DNA of 64,000 nt, taken from NCBI GenBank assembly GCA_037576195.1, contig CM075102.1, positions 8,556,001 through 8,620,000 on the forward strand, written 5' to 3'. Below are positions 27,346 to 37,342 of the stretch, piece by piece. The position numbers and the translations under genes were made by a program. The notes beneath the pieces were generated by a model that searched no databases, was not told the DNA's origin, and was given only the letters and a program-made list of their open reading frames with translations. Position 1 is the first letter of the stretch; every line of letters starts with the position of its first letter. The DNA is from Phytoseiulus persimilis. Its lineage: Eukaryota; Arthropoda; Arachnida; Mesostigmata; Phytoseiidae.

Positions 27346-28675
27346 CTGCAGTCGCGGGAGGGAATAAGAGTTTACTGAACGTCAGCGATGATTGTCCGAG
27401 CTGACATAGAAAGTTTATTACTTCGTTCGGTAGATCGTAGGGAGAAAGTTTATGACGTTATCCTCGTGCTGGATGAATCTGTTATGGTAGGGAGCTTTCA
27501 CTCAGCCGTGTGCTTACAAGAACTCTGCCAATGTCGCCGTTTTCCCTGCAGATGATCTTAACAACTTCCACTTCCATCATTTTGAAAGATTTCAGCTTAT
27601 TCCTCCAGTCCCCATCATCTTGGAGGTGGGATCGAACGGAGGCTTTGAGATTCTACAGAGACTCACAGCGCTCGAAAAATAGAAACATTGAGAAAATGAG
27701 TCTCATCAGAATAGGGAAACGTTTCCAGCTCACCTCTTGATCCAATCTCGCACTGCAACAGTCTGCGGCAGCATTTCGAGGTGGTCAAGAGCTGCAATAT
27801 CAGAAAGAGTCGGTGCTGAATCGGGTTGAAAATGAGCCAAATCAGCGGCTCGGAACGAGTGGATAAGTTGTCAGCGGAGGAACAAATATAGAGGCCGGAA
27901 ACTCGCTGTTTGGTGTCGCGGCATTGGAAAATAGAATTTCCTGCTAATTGAATTCGTACGACGCTGCTTCAATAGCCGCGATCACGAGAAAGGAGCAGGC
28001 TCAGTTTTGAGGGAAGTTCCGTTCCTACCGGGCCATCTCGCATTGAGTCTCATGAACCAGCTTTCTGCCTCTGGACAGATAACGCGCATCCCGGAGGGCA
28101 GGGCAAATTGTTTCAGCATGTCAGTTCAGAGGAGATTGAAGAAAACATCTGATACTTCAGAGGACACGCGCGCGAACTCCTGTTGGTTCCAGGAAGGAAT
28201 CTATCATGGGAGCATGTGACCGGACCACTCCGCATCAACCTCAGAACTTTGTTTCGATGACTCCGCCGAACGATGCTATTTTGGCGATGTTCGATGAAGC
28301 GTGACTTGAAGGTCGACAACTTCTCTTTGAACCCACCACAAAAGTTTATATCCAGGTCCACACAATGTGTCGAGGAGATCGCCAGAGAGACATGCAAAAT
28401 CCAGAGCGCCTTCATCTCACGAAAGAGTCCGGACGAAAGCTGTAGGAGAGCTCGATCGGTATGAATGCTTGTCCTCTCGGTTCGAACATGAATGACAAAT
28501 ATCAGCTCTACGTGACCCGGCGAGGTTGATTCGTCAAATGCTTTTGGATTGGTCAGGGAGGATATTTCATCGGTCATGGCGGTGATGGATCGATGAGCAC
28601 GTTCCTGACTTCAATTAGGAGTTCGGTTTCGCGGCGTTTATGCGTTTCTTTGTCACGATTAGTGAACTGCTCGCG

Positions 28676-29086
28676 TCAATTCGAGCACAGGGTCGCGTGA
28701 GCTTGCTCCGAATCGTATTTCCTTCTGTAGATCGAATTCCCGAAAGCGGACCAGATGCTGGATGCGAGAGTCATCGAGAAACGCAATGGAGATTGGACCT
28801 CGGAGAGCTCCTGGTTTTCGAGTCGACATCCAAGCGGGCCATCCGGCGGCGTTCCATCAAGAAAGTTTTCATGAAATTCAGGAGTGTACTCGAGGGAATA
28901 AATCATTGCATCGTTGTCAAACACTCCTTTCAGTCCCCAAATCCGACGGGACTGATTCACGTGGTTATGGTCATAATCACTCTCGCGCGCTGCGTCGTCA
29001 GGAATGATTGTTTTGACAGAGGAATCCCACACAGCGGTTTGCTTACAATAGCGAAGCCTGTATCTGATCTTTTCCTTGCAGAGCAC
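28676..29086 (-). CDS. Unidentified 136-codon open frame in block A
   Basis: An open frame with protein-like composition (SRRIWGLKGVFDNDAMIYSL, EYTPEFHENFLDGTPPDGPL, LRFSMTLASSIWS). Its first ~20 codons have a counterpart in block B (KKKTRYRLRCCEQTTLRD near 41,230). The middle, about 28,715-29,030, is missing from B, where the flanks join directly. Either A gained ~300 bp or B lost it. Not recognised. It could be part of another decayed element. Confidence 0.3.
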   Translation of the reverse strand: MLCKEKIRYRLRYCKQTAVWDSSVKTIIPDDAARESDYDHNHVNQSRRIWGLKGVFDNDAMIYSLEYTPEFHENFLDGTPPDGPLGCRLENQELSEVQSPLRFSMTLASSIWSAFGNSIYRRKYDSEQAHATLCSN

Positions 29087-31249
29087 TAAATCTACTCCAA
29101 ACTTGGACGTTGAAAACAGTGACCCGTTCAGTCCAGCCCATAACTACACGGTGATCTAAATCAAACGAGTTCTCAGAGTAGATGAGTCACGTCTTCCTCC
29201 CGAGCAGAGGAACAATACTCGAAATGAAGTATTCCTCGGAGGGATGTTCGTCGCGAGAATCGGGTCCTGTTAGAGGAGCGGTGGCAGTTCGAACTGGAGC
29301 TCGACCCTGCGAGACCATTCTCGAATGTCTATACAGTCGGGATTGCCTGCGAGAATTCGTTGCCTTGACGCGCCGATGCGGGTCGATCGGCTTTGAAGTT
29401 CACCAGAATTACTCAGTGAGCAACTATTGGCTCCGTATGTCGCCGATGCACTAGGGAGGTGGCGAACGAACTCGAGGCACTAAGAGTCCCGCATGAAGCC
29501 AAAATCCCATGGTTGTGCGTGAGGAGAGCACTGCGAATAGAAGGCGACACCTTCGCTCGAAACGGAGCTCCTCCAATTCTATCGGAGGCATTGGCGGAAT
29601 CTGAATGTTCAGCTCAATCGCAGAGTTTCTCCACGGGAGAAGAGGCAGAAAACGCCCCCGCCTACGCCGGACAGGCCTTCCTTCCCAGGCAGTGAGCCAT
29701 TCACCGCCGCTGCGCTCCCCCCTTAAACACAGAGATTCAAGCGCTGAAGCAGAAACTCAGTGCGATCGCCAGTTTCCGACTCCATTGAACCCAAGTTCAG
29801 AGGGAGCCTGTTCGGTCACTCTCTGGATTCTCTCTCAGTTTCGACTGCCGATACTACAGCGTCTTCCTCTGAGGCAACCTCATCGGCCAAACGAGACACA
29901 AGGCTCCGGTGAAAGGGAGCGAGTGTGTCGCATCCTATACCACCCAACACGAGAGACCTTCCGCCGTCAGACCATCAGCGCAGACCCGTCAGGCCATGTG
30001 GCTCCAACTCATTGATCGGTTCCATGCCTTTGCGATTTTCGCGGAATGAAGCGCGAACGACAGCAGTTTTTCAAGCGCTAGGTGACCTGGATGACGGAGC
30101 ACTGGAACGCCTGCACACCGGAGGCAACTCGACCCGTTTTCACCCGAAATCGTAGCCACACTATTCAACCTGACGCAAACGTGTAGACTCTCCAGGCTGC
30201 CGTGAACGAGCTGAGAACGTCTCACAGTTGAGACGATGTCGACACAACAATGCTCGGTTTCGGCGTAACGCGGCAGGTATGGGGTCGCGTAAGACTGAAG
30301 CGGATGAGACACCGGGCAGTATCCAAAGTCGGAAGCCCTGAGCACGACAAGTCAGCAAGGGTCGTTGCCTCCGACCGAGCACTTCCTATGAGCAGGCCGT
30401 TTGGAGGTGCACCCAGGAGTAACAAATCGTTGTGAGCCATGAGCTGGGCCCTGGGAAGTTTGAGCCGAAGGGCTTGGAGATGTTCTGACTGAACCGCCGG
30501 AAGTTCGCAGGGCTCGACGATTCGCGTCGTTGATCTCAAGGCCTGACACACTCTTCAAGCTGCGACATCCTCGTGGCCTTCGTGGTCTGAGCTGTATATC
30601 GATTTCAGCCAAGAACGACGGGGGACTTTCTTCCTCTTTTTTGATGTAGGGTCAGGTAAGCACTGTTCGGCCGGCTTTAGTTTTCAGGATATCGGAGGTT
30701 AACTTGTCATAAGAAGCTGGACGCCTCGCACCCTCCATCTACGATGCAAGCCAGCTGAGTTGGCGCAACGAGATCTCGAATGGAATCCTCACTTTTACTG
30801 AAAGCTTGCTGCTCGCGACCTTCTCCTGCAACGCTATCAGATTCGCTCCGTCCGATGTCCACAGCGAAGTCCAGCATTGGAGAATGAACCCGCAATTGGT
30901 AGGTTTTCCGTCGACTCACACGACCTAATTTAGTGACGAACACTGATAATTGGAAGTTCATTATTCATTCTTTGTGGGTAAATGGATGAGAGAGTGTTTG
31001 AGGCATTGTTTCATTGATCCCTCAAACTCGCCACGTAGCCATAGATGCTTCTCTGACGCTCTTCCTCTTGGCTCCTGCTCGCAGAAGGATCGCTCCTCTA
31101 TCTGGAGACGACTCAATTGAACCATTCCGAATACAGTCCTCATGCCCATCAAGTCCATGTTAATCGCGCTCAGCGGCTTTCGAGCATATAGTTGACGAAG
31201 CGTTGGCATGGACACGGGAAAGGGAGGTTGCTCTTCAGGAGGAAGGCGG

Positions 31250-32061
31250 CTCTGATGTCTGCGAAAGCCTTGCTTGATTCGAACAATGTACAAGGCTGTC
31301 CGGGTCTCCGTTGTCACAGTGGGGGCAAATGGAGCTCGGAGTTCTCTTGATCCCGTGGAGGCATGTCCCGGAAGATACATGACCGGTGAGAAGCTGGGCT
31401 AGACGGTAGGAGAGGGTGCCGTGCTTCCGGTCGACTCAGAGATGTGCGGTATCAGCGCTTTCGTCCAGAAGCCCGGGAAAGACTAGAGGAGACGACCCGC
31501 GGGTCATCAGGGCTTGTTCAGCAATAACCTGTATCGCTACGTTGGAGGCAGTGCGGTTCGCGCGGCAGGCGGCTGGGGTTATGGGGCACTGAGTATTTCC
31601 GAGGCCTGAGCTCACCGTCTGTCTCGAAACTTTGGGTGCAAGGTGAGAAGCTGCGTAGAGGACCATGTTATCGATTACGGCCGCGAGCATCCTTCAAACG
31701 TCGGTCGCTATTCCGGAGCGACGGAAAAGTGGCGCGATCCCCCGGGCAGCCTCGTCGCCCTTCTCGGGCGCGTAGCGGACGTGGTGGGCGTCTGTGTGTC
31801 CAAAGTCAATGATGATATCAAGGTATTTGGCCGTCTTAGAGGTCTCGATGATCTGACCGAGAAGGTTGAGGGACACCGGGGGTCCTTTCCCGCCCGTTGA
31901 GGGAGATGGCAACTGTCTTCTGCGGAGCTTCTGGAACATACGCATTGGTGCAGACGTCCTCTAGAGGTTCCGTCATGGTATCGGCTTGGGACTTGGGAGT
32001 CTGTTGTGCGTGGAACTTCTTGAGCGAGGAGCCTGTTCAGGAGGCGCCACTTGGGAGTCAA
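31250..32061 (-). mobile_element. Decayed R1-clade-like reverse transcriptase remnant in block A
   Basis: Broken frames on the minus strand read in the usual order. QKTVAISLNGRER at about 31,880-31,930 precedes the thumb region VSLNLLGQIIETSKTAKYL... and EKGDEAARGIAPLF (31,694-31,945). LAAVIDNMVLYAASHLAP and ASNVAIQVIAEQAL follow (31,436-31,690). A zinc knuckle comes last in yet another frame: GIKRTPSSICPHCDNGDPDSLVHC-like, near 31,285-31,350. At least three frameshifts separate these parts. No target duplication was found. Confidence 0.75.
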
Positions 32062-33749
32062 TGCGCCATGAGTCGGTACACTCCGCTAAATCAGCGTCCT
32101 GGGAAGTGAGCTTTCTGGGGTAGGAGCGTTCATCGAAATGAGCTGTAGACGAGACTGTGGAGGCTGGTTCGGGCGCTCTCTACTCGGGCACAACAGTGAG
32201 GTTGTTCCACCAAGTTTCGCCAAGTAGTCGTTAGCGCGCTTTCAACAACATGTTTTTGACCTCACCCGATGCCGTCTCGTCCGGGAGGCCTCACGCTCTC
32301 GGCTCTTGAGCGGCTCGGAGAGCTTTCCTGCAGAGATGCGCAACAAAAACTGGGAACATGACAGAACGCTCAGGATTTACAGGCGTGGTCAATGTCCAGC
32401 CCAAACTTCATCGGATGAAAACAAGGAGCTTTAGCACTTCTAACGTTCCCTCGTCATCAGTGAAGGAGTCAACTCACAGGATCAGTCTTGATCACGAGAA
32501 TAATAACGACTGAGTTTATTATTCCATTGATGGAACTCGGCGAGGATGTTCATCTTGTTGTTGCATGGCGTGGGAGAGAAAGATTCGAGAAGGGAGCCCC
32601 AAATAGTCATTCCCCAGAGATAGTCATGAACGTACCATCCGAAGACGTTTGCAAACACGCGATACTTCCTCTTGTCGGATCGGACTAGATCGTCGCGAAG
32701 TCACGGTGGAACTCAGCTCGCTTGGATCTTAAGTTCCTGAGATACTCAAGACCGTGGCGAAATTATCTTCAAAGTATTGTGAAAACGATGAGAGGCATTG
32801 CTTGGCCTATTTGGACACCAATTGGCACCCCTGGCATCCCCGACACATTTTCATTCTATCACGTGGCAGGCTTGATGATTGAGAATATCCACAATTTTAA
32901 TGGGAGCCTGACGGGTACTTTCAGATTGTTCTCCGTTCCCTGCGGCCTATCTTGGCCGATCGCGATCATCCTAGTGGAGCCTGGACCAGTGCTTCTCAGA
33001 CTCCCCAGACTCATCGACCTCCTTGGCGTTGGCCGTGGACCCCGGAATCACCTCCATGATCCCCAAAAAATGATGAGATCGACCCGCAAGCACCCGTGTA
33101 GCCCCCGGAAATTATGGTCAGATTGACTTCGCAACCAACTCCATGGACCCTGAACAGGAAGGTCAGACCGGCCTCGGAATTATTACGGCCGTCCACCGCC
33201 AGGGGTCGATTTCGTCCACTGGCCCAGACCATCGCTTCAAGAATATTCACTGGCCGTTTCGCGTTTTTCAGATTCATCTTCCGAGCGTGATGTGTGCCGC
33301 TCTTGTGTCCAATTCTCTTGTCTCAGGGTTGGGTTGATGATCACGACATTTCATTCAAAAAATATCAAAATCAGATCAGAAAGGCCGTCTCCTAGCTTGG
33401 GGATGAAGACCGGCTCTCGAGTCACCGGTAGATTCCTGACCCCGATCCGAGCTTCGATCTTGGATTCCTAAGCCCATCAGTCCAACCGAATCCACCTCGA
33501 GTGAACAGATAGAGTCACAAACATACAAACAGCCGCGACTTCGTTCGAATTTGTTCGGTCGGGGGAAGGGGGGGCGACTGAAGACGGATACGTTGTTCAC
33601 AGCCTCGCAAGCTCAGAGTGGAAGAGGGAAAATCTGAAAGAAACCGCTCCGAGCTCGAGAGCTGCGCCGGAGCCATGGATCGTTTAACTTCAATTGACTG
33701 TGAAATAGACCCCCTGAAGCCTTACGGGGGCCGTCTCTCGGGCAATTTC

Positions 33750-33899
33750 TCACCTAGTGTTCTGGAGTTGCGAGCGTGACACAATTCCTTCCTCGAGCTG
33801 ATGATCTTGGAATATACTCAATTAGCGTCCGTTATGTTTTCCGTATTTGGTGAGGTTAATCTCATGGAATTTCCGACAGAACAAGCGTTCCCGAATCAC
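33750..33899 (-). pseudogene. PDE2 pseudogene exon 7' (3' end only)
   Basis: A copy of the last ~150 bp of the terminal exon (46,088-46,237), including the position of the TGA stop at 33,750-33,752. The remaining ~170 bp, which would carry GDLEKAMG, the conserved glutamine and the acceptor, is deleted. The join sits at a shared TCAC, which looks like a short-homology deletion. Intron sequence (TGTGGAAACAAGG in plus orientation) follows immediately. Confidence 0.82.
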
Positions 33900-34167
33900 A
33901 TGTGGAAACAAGGCGCATTAGATGGTTCGATGTCACTCCGATTCATCAGCTGTGAAATCGACTCCGAACTAGACCGGCTACGACTTCCGGCGGGAAATCA
34001 AAAACCCAAATGGGGAGCTCTGGCGCTAGAAGAATCGAGGAAACCAGCGCCTCTTCCACTTTCATCTAAGGGTTCGGACACAGAACGAAAAGCTCCCAAG
34101 CACGACTAACTCCCGCGCAGGTGCTCAGTTCCTAAACGGAAGCGTGCTCACTAACCTTGTGAGAATA

Positions 34168-34412
34168 ATGGGGAGCCCACATTCAAAACGTCGCAGCTCC
34201 ACGTTTCTAATAGTAATTAAGGAATTCATCAAACCGATTTCCGACAGCGTTATTTTGCGCTTTTCTGGGAAACGCTTCCCTCCTCTTTCCTCTCCACGTC
34301 TTGCGTTCATCAGAAAAGCGCAAAACAACGTTGTCGGAAATTAGCTCGATGAATTCCCAGCCGAAAACTCAACCTTGAGGAATTCGAAGCTACGACGTTT
34401 TGAGACTCTTCA
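34168..34412. mobile_element. Short inverted-repeat element (MITE-like), copy 1, inside PDE2 pseudogene exon 6'
   Basis: About 245 bp, nearly palindromic. The left arm reads CAAAACGTCGCAGC, then GGAATTCATCAAACCGATTT, then CGACAGCGTTATTTTGCGC. The right arm in reverse complement reads CAAAACGTCGTAGC, then GGAATTCATCGAGCTAATTT, then CGACAACGTTGTTTTGCGC. The arms are about 85 bp. It interrupts sequence that is continuous in the functional exon around 46,627-46,640, so it inserted after the duplication. No coding capacity. The target duplication is unclear, possibly AAT. Confidence 0.8.
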
Positions 34413-34745
34413 ATTCCTTACAAATCAACTCGTCCACTTGTTCCGTCGCTTCCCAGTCATCCGTTTCATCGGATAGGCCGCACGACATTAGGAGGAGACA
34501 CATGAGACGTAAGTGATGTTCGGGGTCCTTATTATTGAACGACTCCACTTCAGGGCAGGTCTTTGGAATGGTGACTTAAGTCCGTTGCTAGGATTACGTG
34601 GCCCATGTTCTCAAGGGTTTTCGAATACTGCTGGCATTGGAGGTCCTCAGAGATGTCGCATTCCTCGGTGTTGAGGATGGCCATGGCTTGGGCGATGTGA
34701 TGTCTCTCCATGACAGAACCTCCCGATGAATAGAGCGAGACCAAG
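34410..34745 (-). pseudogene. PDE2 pseudogene exon 6' (truncated, frameshifted)
   Basis: A copy of the 3' two thirds of the exon at 46,624-47,075. The first part reads [20 protein letters not shown] and ATDLSHHSKDLP, then hits a stop. A short deletion after the copy of ILPDL changes frame, and similarity resumes as SFNNKDPEHHLRLMCLLLMS. The exon's 5' part, including the CHDLDHRG codons, is gone: a deletion of about 270 bp fuses exon interior to the preceding intron near 34,745-34,768. The 3' end is interrupted by the inverted-repeat element at 34,168-34,412; the donor fragment survives beyond it at 34,154-34,165. Confidence 0.87.
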
Positions 34746-34818
34746 TTCCGATCGCCTAAACACCGAACTCCTCACTCCCGAACAGAGGCAATTCAAATGA
34801 ATTCGCATCAGTACTCAC

Positions 34819-34997
34819 GTTAGGCAACCTTCCCGATCGAGGTGCGAATTCTCTATCAAGAGGTAACTACAGTGCGCAATATCGAATGCATGCATCCAGT
34901 TGTGATACGGCGGATCTCCGTAGCCCTTTCGAACCGTGGGAGTTGAACGAGCCAAGGTCGTTTTTGAAATCCGCCACCCATGAATGGTCAACCACAG
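34819..34997 (-). pseudogene. PDE2 pseudogene exon 5' (frameshift and deletion)
   Basis: A diverged copy of the exon at 47,320-47,519. The donor GTGAGT at 34818-34813 is kept. Near the 5' end a one-base insertion after GTGGTT and a 21-base loss (the codons for MFEDLGF) shift the frame relative to the functional exon. The rest aligns base by base through the [14 protein letters not shown] region, including the copy of the active-site histidine codons. Confidence 0.85.
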
Positions 34998-35161
34998 CTT
35001 GTCGAGCGATTCTCAGCGAGCGACTGCCACCGCAAAAGTGATCTGACGCCAAGAAGAACCGGGCCGTGCGAGCCGATGACACAAGACAAGAAACACGTTG
35101 TTGGCATACTTTGTTGTGTAGAGTATTGAGGTTGGACGAATGAAGTATGACCGTTGCTCAC

Positions 35162-35270
35162 CAGTGGGGTAGCCCTGTCAGTGATGCCGCGGAGGACGCC
35201 GTGGATAGCTACAAACGACGGATAGAAATGCTCATGAGGTTTTGAGACGAGGTCGTCGCCGATCAGGGGA
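35162..35270 (-). pseudogene. PDE2 pseudogene exon 4' (truncated by duplication edge)
   Basis: This is a copy of the 3' half of the exon at 47,702-47,899. The frame is still open (LIGDDLVSKPHEHFYPSF, ITDRATPL) and the donor GTGAGC is intact. Similarity stops abruptly near 35,270 and the sequence passes straight into the repeat that also occurs at 19,500. The exon therefore has no acceptor and no 5' half, so the copy cannot have an upstream gene body. Confidence 0.85.
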
Positions 35271-35668
35271 CCTGTGCAGATCCGACGACCACCTGATCGG
35301 ATGAAAAGTCGATCATATCATTGGAGAGGATTTTTGATTACACAGTCCATCGTAGCTGTTCAAACTCTGCTGAACGCAGTGTTGTCCATTGCGTCGATCA
35401 ATCGGCCATCCTCTGATCAATCCCGAGCGCTTTGAATAACTTCGGTCAGGTATTCGATCGTCAATCAGTCGTCCAGAGCGTCTTCCGTGGCTCCACAAAA
35501 GCACGCTCGAGGGCGATGCACGGGAAGATTCTGAGCCGATTCTCTGACCGCGAATTCTTCAGCGAACCACCGTGCACTTCCAACGGATAGGCTTCCGACC
35601 ATTCGGAGGTTCGTCAACCCTCTCGATCGGGTCGACCGATCTTCAAAACCAATGTTAGAGCGTGCACT

Positions 35669-36734
35669 TTTCTTTTTTTTTTTCTGTTATAGATTCGGAG
35701 TGAAATCCCTTCGGATACCGGAGATCGGCCTGTGAAGGCCTTTACTCCGGTTATGAGGTGATTCCTCTAAAACACTCTTATCTCTGCCGCTAGATGACCG
35801 GGGACTCAGCCTAGTTGGGCTGTTGTTATTTCTTCCGAGTCACCTAGGGCTCTACTTCAAGGGACCTGCGTTACGATTCTGCGTATTCTGCGTGTTCGTT
35901 GTACTTCGTTGTATGGTCGGCGCCTTGGTCAGGTTGCCGCTCCGAGTCTTGCTAGTCGGCTTCTTCCCAGAACTTCCTTCCTGGTGAGAATCCTACTGAT
36001 GGTTTGGGTTATACTTTTTCAATTTTCCTCATCCTCTAGCATCTTGTCAACCATCTCCGGCATTCCCCTGAAGGTGAGGTTCCCTCGGGCTTGGTCGAGG
36101 GCCTCGCACTTCATTATCGTGTGTTCTACGGAGTCGGACTTCCCCGCGTCGCAGTGGACGCAGGTTGTTGAGGGTGCCTTCCCTATCCTGCACAGGTACT
36201 CATGGAAATCCCCATGAGAGGAGAGTACCTGAGTCGTGTGGTATGTAAGGTCAGCGAACTCCCTCGTGATCCACTTTCTGATGTCGGGTATGCATTTGTG
36301 TGTCCACCTTCCGCGCCTCCCGGAGTCCAACTCGGCCTGCCATTCGGAGAGAGTCTTTTCCTTCATTGTCTCCTCGTGGACTGCGTTATCCTCATCCTCT
36401 GAGTTGTAGGGTTCGCTTCTCTTCTGGTTATTTTCCCATAGACGTGATCTTTCCGTCGCGAGAAGTCTCCATGGCGGTGTGCGGGCGAGAACCATGAGCG
36501 CCGCCGTTGATACGGTCCGGTACGCTCGCGTGATCCGTATGGTCGTTCCTCTTTGTGCCCTGCCGATTGCTTCCCTGTTATAAGCTTTCCTGAGCGCGTA
36601 GTTTTCCCATACTGGTGAGGCGTACAGCATTATTGACTCTGCGACTGTGGCTAACATGCGTCGTTGTGCTTCCGACGCCCCCTGAGTGCGCGGGCGCCAC
36701 CTTTCAGTCCTTCATTTAGTAGAAGTCCGAGGTA
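35669..36734 (-). mobile_element. 5'-truncated R1-clade-like non-LTR retrotransposon with target-site duplication
   Basis: The element is bounded by the 13-bp direct repeat TAGAGCGTGCACT (35,656-35,668 and 36,735-36,747). Its 3' end on the minus strand is an A-rich tail (the T-run at 35,669-35,683). The 212-codon open frame 36,019-36,657 is the end of the reverse transcriptase polyprotein: MLATVAESIMLYASPVW, ITRAYRTVSTAALMVLA, GRWTHKCIPDIRKWI and a C-terminal zinc knuckle CVHCDAGKSDSVEHTIMKC. Upstream, YLGLLLNEGLKGGARAL is readable in another frame, so one small frameshift precedes the long frame. About 350 bp of 3' untranslated sequence lies between the stop and the tail. The matching uninterrupted repeat at about 19,880 is the empty site. 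Confidence 0.93.
36019..36657 (-). CDS. Non-LTR retrotransposon reverse transcriptase, C-terminal fragment
   Basis: The longest open frame in the window (212 codons). It covers only the connection and C-terminal region of an R1-like ORF2; the polymerase active-site motifs and the endonuclease are missing because of 5' truncation. The CCHC-type knuckle is C-V-H-C, nine residues, H, four residues, C. The frame is intact, which points to a fairly recent insertion. As a truncated copy it cannot retrotranspose on its own. Confidence 0.88.
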   Translation of the reverse strand: MLATVAESIMLYASPVWENYALRKAYNREAIGRAQRGTTIRITRAYRTVSTAALMVLARTPPWRLLATERSRLWENNQKRSEPYNSEDEDNAVHEETMKEKTLSEWQAELDSGRRGRWTHKCIPDIRKWITREFADLTYHTTQVLSSHGDFHEYLCRIGKAPSTTCVHCDAGKSDSVEHTIMKCEALDQARGNLTFRGMPEMVDKMLEDEEN

Positions 36735-37073
36735 TAGAGCGTGCACTGTGTAGGGCTCATCAAACTCAATTCTGAAAAGTTTGGAACGGAGTCAAGTTCG
36801 GCTGCTACAGAATCTCGGGTTGTCCCAAGGACGCCAAGGAACGGAAACTCGTCCGTTGCGGTCTTCCGTCAGAAGAAGGACGGAGAGGAATGTAACGCGG
36901 GATCGCATACTCGAGATCCCTCTAACTCAGAATCTGAATCGATGAGATAGTGACCGCTTCAGGAAAAATAATGCGGGCGAAGACTTGCTGCATGAATAAA
37001 CCAACAGAAGCTTTGGGCGTAGGGGAGGGGCGCTGAAGCCCGCTCATTTGAAGAGCCCAAGTTGAAGAGTGAA

Positions 37074-37332
37074 ATTGAAGAGCCCAGTTGCAAAACGTCG
37101 CAATTCTGAAATCCTAAAAGTCAAGTTGTCAGTCAGAAATTCATCGAACCGAGTTCCGACAACAATATTTTGCGCTTCCCTTGGCAACGCAAAAAGTGGA
37201 GGGAAACAAGGAGGGAAGGGTTCCCGGAAAAACGCAAGATACGATATTGGAAATGGGTTCGATTAACTTCTGACTGACAACTCAACTTTCAAAACTTTGG
37301 AGTCACGACGTTTGGCATCTGAGTTCTTCAAT
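37074..37332. mobile_element. Short inverted-repeat element (MITE-like), copy 2
   Basis: Related to the element at 34,168-34,412. Its ends read TTGAAGAGCCCAGTTG then CAAAACGTCGCAATTC on the left, and in reverse complement TTGAAGAACTCAGATG then CCAAACGTCGTGACTC on the right. The subterminal TTTTGCGCTT and TTCCGACAACAATA blocks are shared. The left end shows extra iterations of TTGAAGAGCCCAA from about 37,049. It lies between the end of the repeat copy (about 37,015) and the hAT remnant, which starts within about 15 bp of its right end. Confidence 0.75.
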
Positions 37333-37342
37333 TTTCCTCCCC

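Larger units (their letters stand above)
26250..35270. repeat. Segmental duplication, block A (decayed copy)
   Basis: Collinear with block B. Anchor pairs are 26,360/37,870; 27,212-27,420/38,540-38,760; 28,050/40,420; 28,505-28,600/40,960-41,055; 29,095-29,230/41,270-41,400; 32,490-32,720/44,500-44,720; 33,470-33,560/45,330-45,425; 33,750-33,899/46,088-46,237; 34,410-35,270/46,640-47,810. The offset changes stepwise from about 11.35 to 12.4 kb, explained by insertions and deletions private to each copy. Identity by eye ranges from about 85 to 92 percent in the best blocks. The edges are approximate, apart from the right edge, which falls inside the copied exon 4. Confidence 0.9.
35272..37015. 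repeat. Dispersed repeat of unknown class, copy 2 (split by retrotransposon)
   Basis: Second copy of the 19.5 kb repeat, with the same orientation and roughly 80-85 percent identity by eye. It starts exactly where block A similarity ends inside the PDE2 pseudogene exon, so the repeat lies at the duplication junction. It is interrupted at 35,669-36,734. The copy is full of stops in all frames. Confidence 0.8.
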
